DNA from: Candidatus Altimarinota bacterium
GTDB taxonomy: Bacteria > Patescibacteriota > Gracilibacteria > BD1-5 > UBA6164
Assembly: GCA_028692735.1 (NCBI GenBank)
Contig: JAQUWS010000001.1
Coordinates: 1-64,000, forward strand
Direction: 5' to 3'
DNA length: 64,000 nt
Both the position numbers and the translations under genes were made by a program. Below the pieces are notes generated by a model that worked only from the letters and a program-made list of their open reading frames with translations, searched no databases and was not told the origin of the DNA. This document shows positions 52,952 to 64,000 of this stretch, piece after piece (the stretch's first letter is position 1; each line of letters starts with the position of its first letter).

Positions 52952-53470
52952 ATGGATACAGTTAAAGATTTAATTATAAAAGTTGAAAATTTAAAACAGA
53001 ACAAGAAGTTTAAAGAGGCATTAAAACTATTAAAAGATGTTATTTTAAATTATTGTGATGATTATAGAATATATGAAGAAATAGCAGATATTTATTTATA
53101 TGAGTGAAATTTAGTTCAAGCAAAAAAAGCTGTTAATTTTGCATTATCCTTAAATAAAGATTCAGCAACTTGAAACTATTTAAAAGGGTTTATTTTACTT
53201 TCAAATAATAAATCTCAAGAGTCTATAAAGTATTTAGAAAAATCTAATATGCTTATGTGAAATAATGCAGAGGTTCTAAGAAATTTATGATGGGGGTATT
53301 GTATGGTTTGAGAACAAGAAAAATGAATATTAATTTTAAAAAGGGCATTAAATATATCTCCATGAGATGAACTTATAACTGAAGATTTAGCAATGGCGCT
53401 TATTTGAGCCTGAAATGTAAAAGATTGAAATTTATTACTTTCAAAAATTTGAAAAAATTATAAAAAATAG
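52952..53470 (+). CDS. TPR-repeat protein
   Basis: 172 residues. At least four tetratricopeptide units (for example FKEALKLLKDVILNYCDDYR, IYEEIADIYLYEGNLVQAKK, YLKGFILLSNNKSQESIKYL, LRNLGWGYCMVGEQEKGILI), each with the G/A-x-x-Y pattern. It starts 180 bases after the divergent PH gene and ends 3 bases before the FtsA-like gene, so it probably forms one operon and may serve as an adaptor. Confidence 0.75.
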
Positions 53471-53473
53471 TTT

Positions 53474-54652
53474 ATGTTTAAAAAAGAAGAATTAGGCGTT
53501 AATAATATTGGGGTTATAGATATATGAAGTTACAAAATCAAAGTAGCTAATTGTAAATTTAAAAAAGATGAGATTGATATTGTTTCATATGCTGAAAAAA
53601 GACAGGAACAAGATATTATTTTAAATTGAGAAATCTCAGACTTAAAAGGATTATGTGAAAACTTAAGAATTGCATTAAAGAAAGTTGATCCAAATAATCA
53701 AATAAAAAAAATTATAATAAATTCAATAACTCCAGATGTATTTTTGGTTTTTTCAAGAGTTATATTTGAAAGAGAGAATAGAAACGAAAAAATTAAAAGG
53801 GAGGAGATTTTTCATATATTAAAAAATAAGGAACTTGAATGTATTGATAGATGAGTAAAAAAAATAAAATCAAAAACATGATATATAAAAGAAGATTTAA
53901 AGATATTGTTTAGTAATATAAACCAAATTTTTATTGATAATAATCAAGTTAAGGATATTTATTGAAAGGTTTGAAAAGATGTTTTACTTTCTATTACAAA
54001 TATTTTTATTCCTAATAGTAAATATGAAGTTTTTGAGGAAATATGAAAGATTCTTAACAAGGAAATAATTACTATTATTCCTGAAGAATATAGTGTTACA
54101 AAGTTATTTGATGATACAAGTAGTGTTGCCATAATCAATATTTGAAATTTAAATACTTTTATTACGATAAAGAAAGCTGAAGAAGTTATTTGATCATCAA
54201 AAATAAATATATGAATGAATGATTTGTTTAAGAAAATCAAACAAAAACAAATTATTCCAACAGAGAAAATTATAAAAAACTTAGAAAAAGATTTTTACGA
54301 TGAAAAAAAAATTTTTTTAGAGACTTTATGAGAATGTATAATTCTTGCACTACAGGAAATAACTGAATGAAGAGTTTGTCCAAATAGATTTTTTATAACT
54401 TGATGATGATGAAAAAGTCAGTTTATAAGAGATTATATTAAGAAAATTGATTATAATTCAAATAACATAAAGATGTTGAAAAGTGTTGAATTGGTTGATT
54501 CTGATTTTACTTTAGATCTTGATGAAATAAAAAAAGTCTGAACTGATAATGTGAATTTATTATCGATGGTGTTTATTGCATATAAGATTTTTTATGATGA
54601 AGAATCTATTGTAAAAGATATCTTGAAAGAAGTTATGATGGAAATAGATTAA
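53474..54652 (+). CDS. Actin-fold ATPase, FtsA/PilM-like
   Basis: 392 residues. The phosphate-1 loop GVIDIGSYKIKVANCKFK, a middle SHS2-like region around VLLSITNIFIPNSKYEVFEE, the second phosphate loop SVAIINIGNLNTFITIKK and the adenosine loop FFITGGGKSQFIRDYIKK mark the FtsA/PilM/MreB superfamily. The length (392) and the SHS2-like insert favour FtsA or PilM. No FtsZ gene or pilus gene is adjacent, so the choice remains open. It precedes murA by 66 bases. Confidence 0.72.
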
Positions 54653-54718
54653 TCTTTTTTGATTTTAATTAAAAAGTTGCTATAATTTTTAGGTTTTATT
54701 TATTAATAATGTTTATCT

Positions 54719-55978
54719 ATGTTTGTCGTTAATTGATGAAAAAAATTGTATTGAAATGTAAAAATAAGCGGTTCTAAAAATGCATGTTTACCTTTATTGG
54801 TTGCATCATTACTTGTTAGATGAAAGGTTGTTTTAAAAAATGTTCCTTATATATGAGATGTTGTAACAATGTTGGAAATAATGTGAACTTTGTGAGTTCA
54901 ATATAATTTCTTAGATGATACATTATTTTTAGATACATCTAAATTGTCTCTTGATAATTTTCAAGCATCTAGAATTAAAGAAATAAGAGCTAGTATATTA
55001 TTATTAGGACCAATTTTACAGTTTTTCAATAAATTATCCATTCCACAACCTTGAGGTTGTAGTATATGAAAAAGACCTATTGATTGACATCTTGAGTGAT
55101 TAAAGACTATTTGATATGATTATAAGTATACAGATGATTGTATGATTGAAATTACATGAACTAAAACTTCGTGAGATAAAGTAATCAATGCATGATTTTC
55201 TGTTACCTCTACTGAAAATTTAGTTTTAGCTAATGTTTTGAGAAATTGAAAGACTATTATAAAATTAGCTGCTATAGAACCTCATGTTATGAGTTTGATT
55301 AACTTTTTAAAATTAGCATGAGCAGATATTTATGTAGATTATGATCATACAATTATTATTGAGTGAGTAGGTAGTTTAAATAATAATTTGTGATATGAGG
55401 TGATTTCTGATTATATAGAGTCAGGTACTTTTATGATAATTTGAGCTTTATTATCAAGAGAATACATAGATATAGAAAATGCTAGAGTTGATGATTTGTA
55501 TGCTTTTATAGAAAAAATGAGAGAAGCTTGAGTAAAAATTGATATAACATGAAATGATTCAGTTAGAGTTCGGAGATCTACAAGTTTAAAATCTGTCTCA
55601 TTACAAACAAATATATTTCCATGATTTCCAACTGATTTACAATCACCTTTTTCGATTTTATTAACTCAGGCTGATTGAGTTTCAAGAATTCATGAGATAT
55701 TGTTTGAGTCAAGATTAAATTTTTTGGTTGAGATTGAAAAAGTAAAATGACATATTGCTATTTTGAATCCTCATGAAGCATTAATTTTCTGAAAAACTAA
55801 TTTTAAATCATGAGAAACTTTAACTAGTTGGGATTTGAGAGCTTGAGTTGCTATGGTAATATTGGCTTTATTAATTGAATGAGAAACAAAAATAACTAAT
55901 GTAAATTATATAAAGAGAGGTTATTCAAATTTTTTAGAAAAGATAAGACTTTTAGGTTGAGATGTAGTTGAAGAATAA
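54719..55978 (+). CDS. murA: UDP-N-acetylglucosamine 1-carboxyvinyltransferase MurA
   Basis: 419 residues. NGGKKLYGNVKISGSKNACL (K-N pair), the active-site loop QPGGCSIGKRPIDGHLEGLK (with Cys), ALLSREYIDIENARVDDL and FPGFPTDLQSPFSILLTQAD are MurA signatures. The end LIEGETKITNVNYIKRGYSN then FLEKIRLLG is also typical. It makes the first committed precursor of peptidoglycan. This organism therefore keeps wall synthesis, consistent with FtsQ and the VanY peptidase. Confidence 0.97.
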
Positions 55979-56002
55979 ATTTTAGAAGGTAACAAAATTT
56001 TT

Positions 56003-56203
56003 ATGAGAATAAGTTCTATATTTTTAATTTTATTTTGAATTATAATAATAAAATTTCCTGAGTTTTTAGCGTATCTTATAGGTTGATTCTTTGTTTTTTT
56101 GTGATTAAATATGTTGATTGTTTGAATAATTTTTAATTTAAATATGAAAAAAACTAAGGATGAATGATTTGTAAAATTTTGAAAATATAAGATTTACAGG
56201 TAG
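56003..56203 (+). CDS. Small membrane protein
   Basis: 66 residues. Two hydrophobic segments (SIFLILFGIIIIKFPEFLAY and LIGGFFVFLGLNMLIVGIIF) and a basic end (KKTKDEGFVKFGKYKIYR). No family recognised. It sits 24 bases after murA and 25 bases before the PrsW-like gene. Confidence 0.6.
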
Positions 56204-56228
56204 TATTTTATATTTTATATTTTTTGTT

Positions 56229-57173
56229 ATGTTAATTCTATTACTTTCAGTTATAGTTTTATTCCCAATAGTAATATGGGGATATATATTTTCATATATT
56301 GATTGAGATAGATTAAATAAACAGAGATTTATTATTGGAATTGTCTCTTGATTTTTAGGAGTAATTCCGATTTTTTTTTATGATAAGATTTTTAAATTTT
56401 TAAAAATTTCTTATTTATTTGATGTTTTTTCTAATTTTTCATTGTTAAAATATTATTTAATAGTTTTTATTTTTTTTACTTTAATCTTTATATTTTCATT
56501 ATTATTTTCATTGTTTTGTAAAAATGAAAATAAAAAAGTTTTAAAATATATGTTTTATTCTTTGTTGTTATTTTGTTTTATATCTTTTTTGTATTCACAA
56601 TTACTAGTTTTTTTTGATTTTATTTGATTATTTAATCATATCAAATTAGGGGAATTAAGAGAATTATCTTTTTGATGAGTTAGTGTTTTTGGTTTGAATA
56701 TGATTGTTTTTTATTATTTATTTGTTGCTTTAATTGAGGAATTATCAAAACATATCAATTTTTTAGGAACTTCTTTAGGTTTTGTAAAAACTATAAACAA
56801 ATGAGTTTTATATACTTTTTTTGTTGCATTAGGGTTTGTTTTTCTTGAGAATATTTTATATATATATAATACTTATATAGCATACTGACTATCATCTGAT
56901 ACTATAACTGTGTATTTTTCAAGATCAGTTTTTTCTCTTATGTTACATATTTTTTGTAGTTGAGTTATTGCATATTATTTTTCAAAAGCATATTTGGAAT
57001 ATTGAAAAAGTTTTAATTTATGATATGTTAAAAATTTGTTGATTTGAATCTTTTTTTCAGTTTTACTTCATTCATTTTTTGATATTTCTTTAGAATTTGG
57101 TTGGACTTTTGTTATGATTCTTTATTTTGTTTTTTGATATTTTTATATAACGAGTATTTTTTATAAATCATAA
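56229..57173 (+). CDS. PrsW-like membrane protease
   Basis: 314 residues with about eight transmembrane helices. The catalytic-type motifs are FVALIEELSKHINFL (E-E-x-x-K), FFVALGFVFLENILYIY (F-x-E-N), SVFSLMLHIFCSGVIAYYF (H) and LLHSFFDISLEFGWTF (H-x-x-x-D). This E-E/E-N/H/H-x-x-x-[ND] layout is that of PrsW-like glutamic-type proteases, which cut membrane-bound anti-sigma factors in Gram-positives. Target unknown. Its end nearly touches the convergent minus-strand gene. Confidence 0.75.
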
Positions 57174-58859
57174 CTAGTTTGTATTTTCTATTTCAAATAT
57201 TACATTATTTTCAATATTTGATATTTTATCCATAAAAAATGGTTGTATATCAATATCGACATTTCTTATATTTTTATCATTTAATAAAATTTTTTCGGCA
57301 TCTTCTTTTTTAAGTCAATAAATTCAATTTTTTAATCTTTGAACGTAAGCACTGTTTTTATTTAAGAAGTTTTTATACATTCTTGCATCAATTTCGATAG
57401 TTAATTTTACTTCTAGTGGTTTAGTTTGTTCATATATTATATTTGTTATTCTTAAAGAGTTTTTATCAATTGAAAGCAGTTTTTCAACTTCTTCTGATAC
57501 AGCTTCTCAATTTATATTTTTTTCTTCTTTTATTATTCTTTCATTTACAATACTTTCAAGTTTGTTTATAACTGAGTCTTTGTTGTATATATAACAAAAA
57601 AAGTCAATTGTTCATTTTAATTGAAAGTTTTTTATTTTTTCTCAGACTTTTATGTTATCTGGAATAGTTATATTTACTTTTGCATTTTTAAAGATATCAT
57701 CATAAGATAGAATTTCATATGTAACATTATTTGTTTTATTTTCTTTATCTAAATCACTTTTAATTTCACTTAAGGCTTGTTTTTTTAATTTATCTTCAAA
57801 AATATTTTTTGAATTTTCTATGTCATTTTCTCATAATATATTTTCGTAAGTGTCACTTCATCAAGAAAATTTTCAACTTGCCATAGCATATATTTTTGTT
57901 TTATCATCTCACTTTAATCATGGTAAACTAAATTTTTCTTTTATTATTATTTTATTTCATCTTGTTCATATATATCTTCAATTTATATCATAATCTTTAG
58001 CTGCAACTTCTGATTTTATTATTCAAGGAATGATTTTTCAATTTGTGTCTATGCTTCAGGCTGGTATAGTTACTGCAGTTTTTGTTTCAAAGATTAATCA
58101 GTCTTTATTTTCAATTCTTGTATTTATTTTTAGTGATACATTTTCTGTATAAGTATTATAAAAAGTAACTTCTCAACTTGTTTTTTTTGAATTTCATGCA
58201 TATATTCAACTTGTTTGAAATATTTCTTCAAGAGAAAGAGTTTTTGATATTTTTTTAACTTTAATAATTTTTCAGTTTGATGATGTTTCATCACTATTTC
58301 ATAAATCTTTAAAAATATAATTGTATGCAATAGTTTTGATATTTATTTCAGGTTTTATGTATATATAGGTTTTGTTTATTGCAAAAAAAAGTACTACAAA
58401 AAATATAAATATAGATAAAAGAAGTATAAGTATAAAAACTCATGCTCAGTTTTTGTTATAGTATTTCAATGAATATTTTTTAAATTCATCTATCTTTTTG
58501 TTTTTTGTTAAATATGAAATTAATAATTTTGAATAACGATTTATTTCAAATTTAAAGTATTCCCAATACGATAAATTGTGATTAATTATTTTAGCATTTT
58601 GAGATAACTCTATAAAATTACTGTCTTTTATTATTGAAAAATTGATTCATAATTTTTTTCATATTTTTCTACTTGTTAAATCTTTTGTTACTATAGTAAT
58701 TGGTTTATTTCAGGCTTTATTTTTTAATATTTTTAAAGATAAATAGTTGTGTAATATTGGGTGTCAAAAAGGGAAATCAAGTATAACCTCTTTACTTTCT
58801 TCTTCTTGAATTTTTTGTATTATATCTACGATAGAATCAGTATTATTTATTTTTATCAT
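57174..58859 (-). CDS. Large membrane-anchored protein of unknown function
   Basis: 561 residues. Residues 1-130 are cytoplasmic (NNTDSIVDIIQKIQEEESKE, ILDFPFGHPILHNYLSLKIL, ITIVTKDLTSRKIGKKLGI), which resembles a small alpha/beta domain. One transmembrane helix follows (GVFILILLLSIFIFFVVLFF). The rest is extracytoplasmic and beta-rich, with repeated immunoglobulin-like or baseplate-like sequence (GEVTFYNTYTENVSLKINTR and FETKTAVTIPAGSIDTNG). This pattern recurs in CPR surface proteins, but no named family is certain. Confidence 0.65.
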
Positions 58860-58971
58860 ATTTTTTGTTAATTTATTATCAATAAATACTTTTTTTGTTT
58901 TTTAATTTTGAAAATTTATTGATATATTTATAATCTTAAAAGTAATATTTTCAATTTAATTTTTAAATTTT

Positions 58972-60354
58972 ATGCAAGATATTTTAAGTATAATAGATTT
59001 GATTGATAAATCAATAAAGATTGATGGAGAAAATCTTATAACAGGATGAAATATTATCAAAGATTGATATGATATAGAGATAGATAAAATAAGGGATAGA
59101 ATAAGTAATTCTAGAGATTGGTTGGCAAATTACCAGTCTTCTTTAATTGAACAAACTCAAATATCAACATTAAGAATAAAATACACAAATGTTACTGGGT
59201 ATTTTATTGAGATTTCGAAAAATCATATATCAAAAGTTCCTGATTCTTTTGTACATAAGCAAACTTTGGTAAATGCTGTTAGATATATTACAGAAGAACT
59301 AAAGCAATTTGAGAAAGATATAATTGAAGGTGAACAAATATTAGCTGAGTTAGAGTATAAGGAGTTTTTGAAAATCAGAGATGTAGTTTTAGATGATTTT
59401 AATTCTATAAAAGAGTTAGGTGAGAAAACTGCATACGTAGATTTTATTGTATCTTTGTCTAAAATGGCATATGACTGAAATTATAGAAAACCTATAATCA
59501 CAAATAATTATGATCTACGTATAAAAAATTGAAGACACCCTATAATTGAAAAGATTGTTTCAGATTTTATATCAAATGATTTAGATTTGAAAGGTGATAG
59601 CTATGTTCATATTATAACATGACCAAATATGTGATGAAAATCGACTTTTCTTCGTCAAAATGCTTTGATAGTTTTGATGAGTCATATTTGAAGTTTTGTC
59701 CCAGCTTCAGAATCTATTATACCTATAACAGATAAAATTTTTTCTCGTGTGTGAGCTTCAGATAATTTGTATTTATGACAGTCTACATTTATGGTTGAAA
59801 TGCAGGAAATGGCAAATATTCTTAATAATTCTACTAAAAAAAGTTTTGTTATTATAGATGAAATATGAAGATGAACTTCAACTTATGACTGAATGAGTTT
59901 AGCTTGGGCTATACTAAAAGAAAATCATGATAATATAAAAGCTAAAACTTTATTTGCTACTCATTATCATGAACTTGTTGATGAATCAAAAATTCTTTCT
60001 TGAGTTAGAAATTTTTCTGTTGCTGTTTGAGAAAATGATGAAAATATAGTATTTTTGAGAAAAATAGTTCCTTGATGAATGAAAAAATCATATTGACTTG
60101 AGGTTGCCTGTTTAGCTTGAATTAATAAAAAAATAATAAATGAGGCTAGAGTAATGCTGAAAAAATTGGAACTGACTCATAATAATAAACAATTATCCTT
60201 GTGAATTGATAAATCTTGTAAAGAAGTTGAAGTTGTGTATGTTGAGAAGGATAGTGAAATTGAAAATATGCTTAAAGACATTGATGTAAATTTATTGACT
60301 CCAATTGAAGCATTAAATAAGTTAAGTGAATTAAAACAAAAATCAAATAAGTAA
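58972..60354 (+). CDS. MutS lacking the mismatch-recognition half
   Basis: 460 residues, against 800-900 for MutS. It starts inside the region that normally follows the connector domain: [20 protein letters not shown] and [20 protein letters not shown] are the MutS1 clamp signature. The ATPase follows with Walker [61 protein letters not shown] and [11 protein letters not shown]. The N-terminal FxE mismatch domain and connector are absent. A stop-free start lies in a normal spacer, so it is a stable short gene rather than a fresh deletion. Function in mismatch repair is doubtful. Confidence 0.9.
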
Positions 60355-60389
60355 TAATTACATTATTTTATATTTTAAAAAATTATTAT

Positions 60390-61859
60390 ATGAAAAGAAA
60401 ATTAAAAGTTATACTTTTTTTAGTTTTTGTAATAATTATCATTTTAACGGTTTTTATCTTTTCAAGGTTAAATAATTGAATTAATGAAGAACAAACAATG
60501 TTAGAAAAAACTTATGTTATTTCAAAGCAATATGTATCTCTTCGTTATCAAACTGATAATATACTAAGAAATGCAAAAACATACAAATATTATGAGACAT
60601 GGAGCAATGAAATGACAGTTTTAATTTCAAAATGGGAACAATTGGATAAAGATGCTTTAGAATTAGAAAAATTAGCATCAAAAATATCAGAAGAAAAAAT
60701 AAGTTTTAATCTAATTTTAAAAACAAATGCTTATACAAAACAAGAGATATCAGATGTATTTGATAAAGCTCCAGCATGAAAAAAGATAAAGACATTAGCT
60801 AAATTTCTTTGAGTAGATGCAAAAAAAGCATTTCAAATACTTAAACAAGATCAAGCACAAGTTGAAGCAGATACATGGAATGAAGCTTGAAATACATTTC
60901 AAAATCTTGAAACGTCAGCAACTATTTTAAAAGATTATTGCAAAGTTGCTTGATTTGTATGATGAGTAATAGTGAGTTGATGAACTGCATGATTTGTATG
61001 AGCATCTACTTTATGACAAGTAGCAGTAGTTGTGGCTTGAGCAGATTTAACTCTTGAAGTAACCGATGATGCAGCGAAGATAGCATTATGAAATAATAAT
61101 AAGATATCAGAAATAGTTTGAGATGTACGTATAGTTACAGAACCATTTGCAACAGTTTTAACAATTACAAATATTCCGTGAAATCTTGATAAAGGAATTG
61201 ATAAATTTAATGCTGTAATGGTTGCATTGGATCAATTTAATTCTGCTGTTCAAGATTGAAAAGCTGTATGAATTAAATTACCAGTTTACACAAAAGATAA
61301 TACAAAACAGAAAATTGAAGTATCAATATTAGAAAAAAATGATTTAGAAAAATGGATAAAAGATCAAGGTGGAACTTTAGATAAAGAAACTTTAGAAGAT
61401 ATAGAAAATATATTAAAAAATTCAAAGTCAGAAGCAAATAAAACATCTGATACAAAAGAAAATAAAAAGTCAGATAATACTCAGAAAGAAGAAAAAAGTA
61501 CTTTAAATGTAAGTAATTCTTCAGTTGAATGAGTTTGGGAATGAACGATGAAATATACTCCTAGTCATGACGCTGCGGAACAAGAAATGGATATTTCTAT
61601 TATGTTAGAAAAATGATGAAAGATTGTTTCTAATAAATGATTAGATTGATTAACATCATGGAAACAAGAATGATCAGTAGTTAGATTTTATGCTGATTCA
61701 AGTAAATGAGAATGATATTATGAATTTAGCATTTCTTGAGAAACCTTGACTTTTATTAAATTAGCTTGACCAAATTCAGAATGAAAATGGCAAGAAGATT
61801 TTGCTTGAGAAGATTTTTTTTGAGGGAAGTTTTATACGATTATATTAAAAAAACAGTAA
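60390..61859 (+). CDS. Large secreted or anchored protein, unknown function
   Basis: 489 residues. N-terminal signal anchor (KVILFLVFVIIIILTVFIFS), a helical region (residues 30-170), a glycine/valine-rich hydrophobic stretch (VAGFVGGVIVSGGTAGFVGA with STLGQVAVVVAGADLTLE) that could be a membrane or pore-forming segment, a Lys/Glu-rich linker (NKTSDTKENKKSDNTQKEEK) and a C-terminal beta domain (VEGVWEGTMKYTPSHDAAEQ to the end), like a lipocalin or DUF-type sensor. Its glycines are nearly all UGA. Its paralogue or operon partner may be the following prot-like gene. Confidence 0.65.
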
Positions 61860-61982
61860 TAATTTGAGGGGATATATATTTATTTTTCATATGCTATTAA
61901 TAATTTGCATTATATATAAAATAACTATATTTATATCATGTGTTTATTATTTTAAATTAATTTATTTAATAATTTTATTTTT

Positions 61983-64000
61983 ATGAAGAAACTTTTAAGT
62001 TTTGTTTTGTCTTTTTGTATGTTGTTTACAAACTTTTTGGGTGTATTTGCACTTACTTCGGCTTCTGTAAATACTAATATAAATCTAAATTCTAATTTAG
62101 AGAATGTTTTTTTAACTGATTTGTGAAATAAAACTTTTCAAATAAATTACCAAGATGTTACAGCAAGTAATGCTTGAAAAGTTATAAAAACATGGAAATG
62201 AAAAACAAATATTCCAACTAAATTTGTTTTAGAAGGAGGTTTTAGTTTAAATCTAAATGAAACTAATTTGGATTCATATCTAGTTAAGACAAAGAAGTTT
62301 AAAGATGATGTTGAAAAATTAAACAAGACAACTTGATTTAAATCAATAAATCAAGAAGATATAGAATTAACATTATTACCTGATAGATTACAAATTACAC
62401 AGAAAACTACTGTTAAATTTACATGAAAAAAGTTAGTTGAACCGAGTTTATTAGAAGATGTAATATCAACAAAATCAAATTGACCTACTGAAGATGAATT
62501 GAAAAATGATAAAAATGTAAAAGCTTTAGGAATAAGTCAGGATTTTTCAATACCAGATAATGCTGATGAATTACTTATAAATGAAATAGTAAAAGACTGT
62601 AAGGCAAATAGTAATGAATTACCAAGTCAATTAAAATGAAATTGTACTTACGATTCCGTAAAAACAAGATTTGAAAATATAGAAAAAACAATGGTTACTG
62701 AAGAAAAAGTTGATATTTCTATAATTCCTCCAAGTTTCAATGATGTAACTAAAAAAACAGTATTATCAGCTGTTGCTAGTGATGCAAGAATTACAAAAAA
62801 TGAGATTATATCAAGATTTGAAACTTATAAAAAAATTCAACAAACTAAAAATACATATACATTAAAGTATAAATGAAAATATTTTACACTAGATCAATCA
62901 AAATTTGATACATTTCAAAAAACTTATAATCAAAAGTTTCAACAATCAAAAACTAATTCTTGATCTGTAATTTGATGATGAGTTTCTTATACAGAGAATC
63001 CTACAGCAGTACTCTGAGGTTGAGTAACTTATCAAGAAGAAACTCCATATATTTATTGAGATATTTCAACTTGTGATAGGTATTCAAATATACAAGACAA
63101 AAACGATTGTAAAGCTCTTTTTTCTGAAAAAGAGAATGCAACAATTGTAAAATATAATCAAATGTTATTAAATGGTTTTACATTATGACAAGCAGATCGT
63201 AAACATTGGAGTAAAAGTTTGTATGCTTTTGATTATAAGGTTTTTAAGGCTCGGATTGATGTAGGTTATTCTTATTGATTTTGAGTTAGGATTCCTATGT
63301 CAGCTGAAGTTAATTTATGAAAAAATATTTTAGATGATTATACAGAAGGTGATAAAATAAACAATAGTTATAGTTTTGATGTAAAAGTAGATACACATGA
63401 TTTTTCAACTCAAGATTATAAAAATGTATGAGTTAATCAAAATCAAACATTCGAATGAAAAGAATTTGTATTAGAACTTGATGCTTATCTTGATGCATGA
63501 ATATATTTAAGATGAATAATTAATAAAAATTATCATTTATCATTAGTTGATACTGTTATAAGGGCTATTCTTACTTATGCTTGATTTACAAAGGAAGAAA
63601 TTGATATGATTGTAACACCAGATAAATGATTTTATAGAAGTAAAGATTTTATTCCTCCTTTTGCTTGAGATGATAAGGTTGCTTTGTTTGAACCTATTGA
63701 TTGAGCTTATCCATTTGTTGATACATCTTACTTAGTATTAAAATGATGAATTACAATAGAAGCTTGAATTGATTGAGCTATAAAAATGGATTGTGAAAAT
63801 ATCAATAGTAGTTGATGATGTCCAAGTTCAATAAGATTTGATGATAAAAATAAAAAATCATATACTTGAACAGCCTTGTTTAATGAAAATAATTATTCAA
63901 CTGATAAATTAGGTGCATATAGTAATTTTTGACCTAAGCTAGATAATTTTCAATATATTCCTGAATTAGTTTTTCAAATGCTGGCTTATGGTGTAGTTAA
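61983..64000 (+). CDS. Large secreted protein, 3' end beyond the window
   Basis: At least 672 residues, still open at base 64000. A signal peptide (LSFVLSFCMLFTNFLGVFAL) is followed by LTSASVNTNINLNSNLENVF. The domain around residues 30-300 is polar and mixed. Later segments carry paired cysteines (STCDRYSNIQDKNDCKALFS, MDCENINSSGGCPSS) suggesting disulphides, and VGYSYGFGVRIPMSAEVNLG and YPFVDTSYLVLKGGITIEAG with repeated beta strands. It could be a cell-surface or attachment protein. No family is recognised. Confidence 0.65.

Noticed and set aside
62691-62876. Internal ATG start for a separate short gene
   Set aside because: The large secreted ORF is open across this region with UGA as glycine. 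The short frame is just a piece between two UGA codons.
1-64000. CRISPR array or cas genes
   Set aside because: No regularly spaced identical repeats with unique spacers are seen, and no Cas-like protein was read. The repeats found are scattered single hairpins.

Overview
The window is about 64 kb of very AT-rich bacterial chromosome. It can only be read with UGA as a sense codon. Under the standard code nearly every gene breaks into short pieces. With UGA read as glycine (translation table 25), about 61 long, tightly packed genes appear, and UGA falls on family-invariant glycines such as the P-loops of Der and MutS, the GG pairs of CTP synthase and the NAD(P) motif of thioredoxin reductase. 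All genes end in UAA or UAG. This code is known from the Candidate Phyla Radiation lineages Absconditabacteria (SR1) and Gracilibacteria (BD1-5). I cannot choose between them from the sequence. Small genes, few pathways and pilus and cell-surface genes fit an episymbiotic CPR cell.

Layout. 1-8.3 kb: a cut tRNA-Arg, two TrmB-related proteins, RecQ, a HicA-type toxin-antitoxin pair, a 2-Cys peroxiredoxin and a divergent PEP-synthase-like enzyme, mostly on the minus strand. The spacers carry many copies of one small hairpin repeat. 8.4-15.4 kb: a T-box leader and aspS, then corA, two hypotheticals, der, an ABC ATPase and frr. 15.4-20 kb: oleate hydratase, an HD hydrolase, a DUF218 protein, a YhhQ-type transporter, a lipoprotein and an acetyltransferase. 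20-31 kb: mnmA with repeats inside its reading frame, two paired membrane-anchored proteins (one a VanY-type peptidase), rpmG, a U32 peptidase, a SpoU methylase, a conjugation-type ATPase, rsmI and a PP2C-like membrane protein. 31-38.6 kb: yebC, a TraB-like protein and a type IV pilus cluster (PilN/PilO-like proteins, PilC and four prepilin-like proteins). 38.6-49.3 kb: HU, an RsbW-like kinase, ftsQ, lspA, AMMECR1, pyrG, rmuC, phzF, rpsU, rbfA, a DUF1704 peptidase, an ATP-grasp ligase and trxB. 49.3-64 kb: an operon with an RNase HII-QueH fusion, then TPR, FtsA-like, murA, a PrsW-like protein, a large anchored protein, a MutS lacking its mismatch-recognition half and two large secreted proteins, the last cut by the window edge.

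Connections. Division and wall genes (ftsQ, lspA, an FtsA-like protein, murA, VanY) are present but scattered. Translation genes dominate (aspS, der, frr, rbfA, rpmG, rpsU, rsmI, mnmA, queH). tRNA wobble modification appears three times (MnmA, QueH, YhhQ). Surface biology is represented by the pilus cluster, the conjugation-type ATPase and the secreted proteins.

The features most worth follow-up are the rnhB-queH fusion, the hairpin repeats inside mnmA and inside the T-box leader, the truncated MutS, the C33 tRNA-Arg and the T-box itself. Gene ends were placed by reading frames by hand under code 25. Family names rest on motif recognition, not on database searches.
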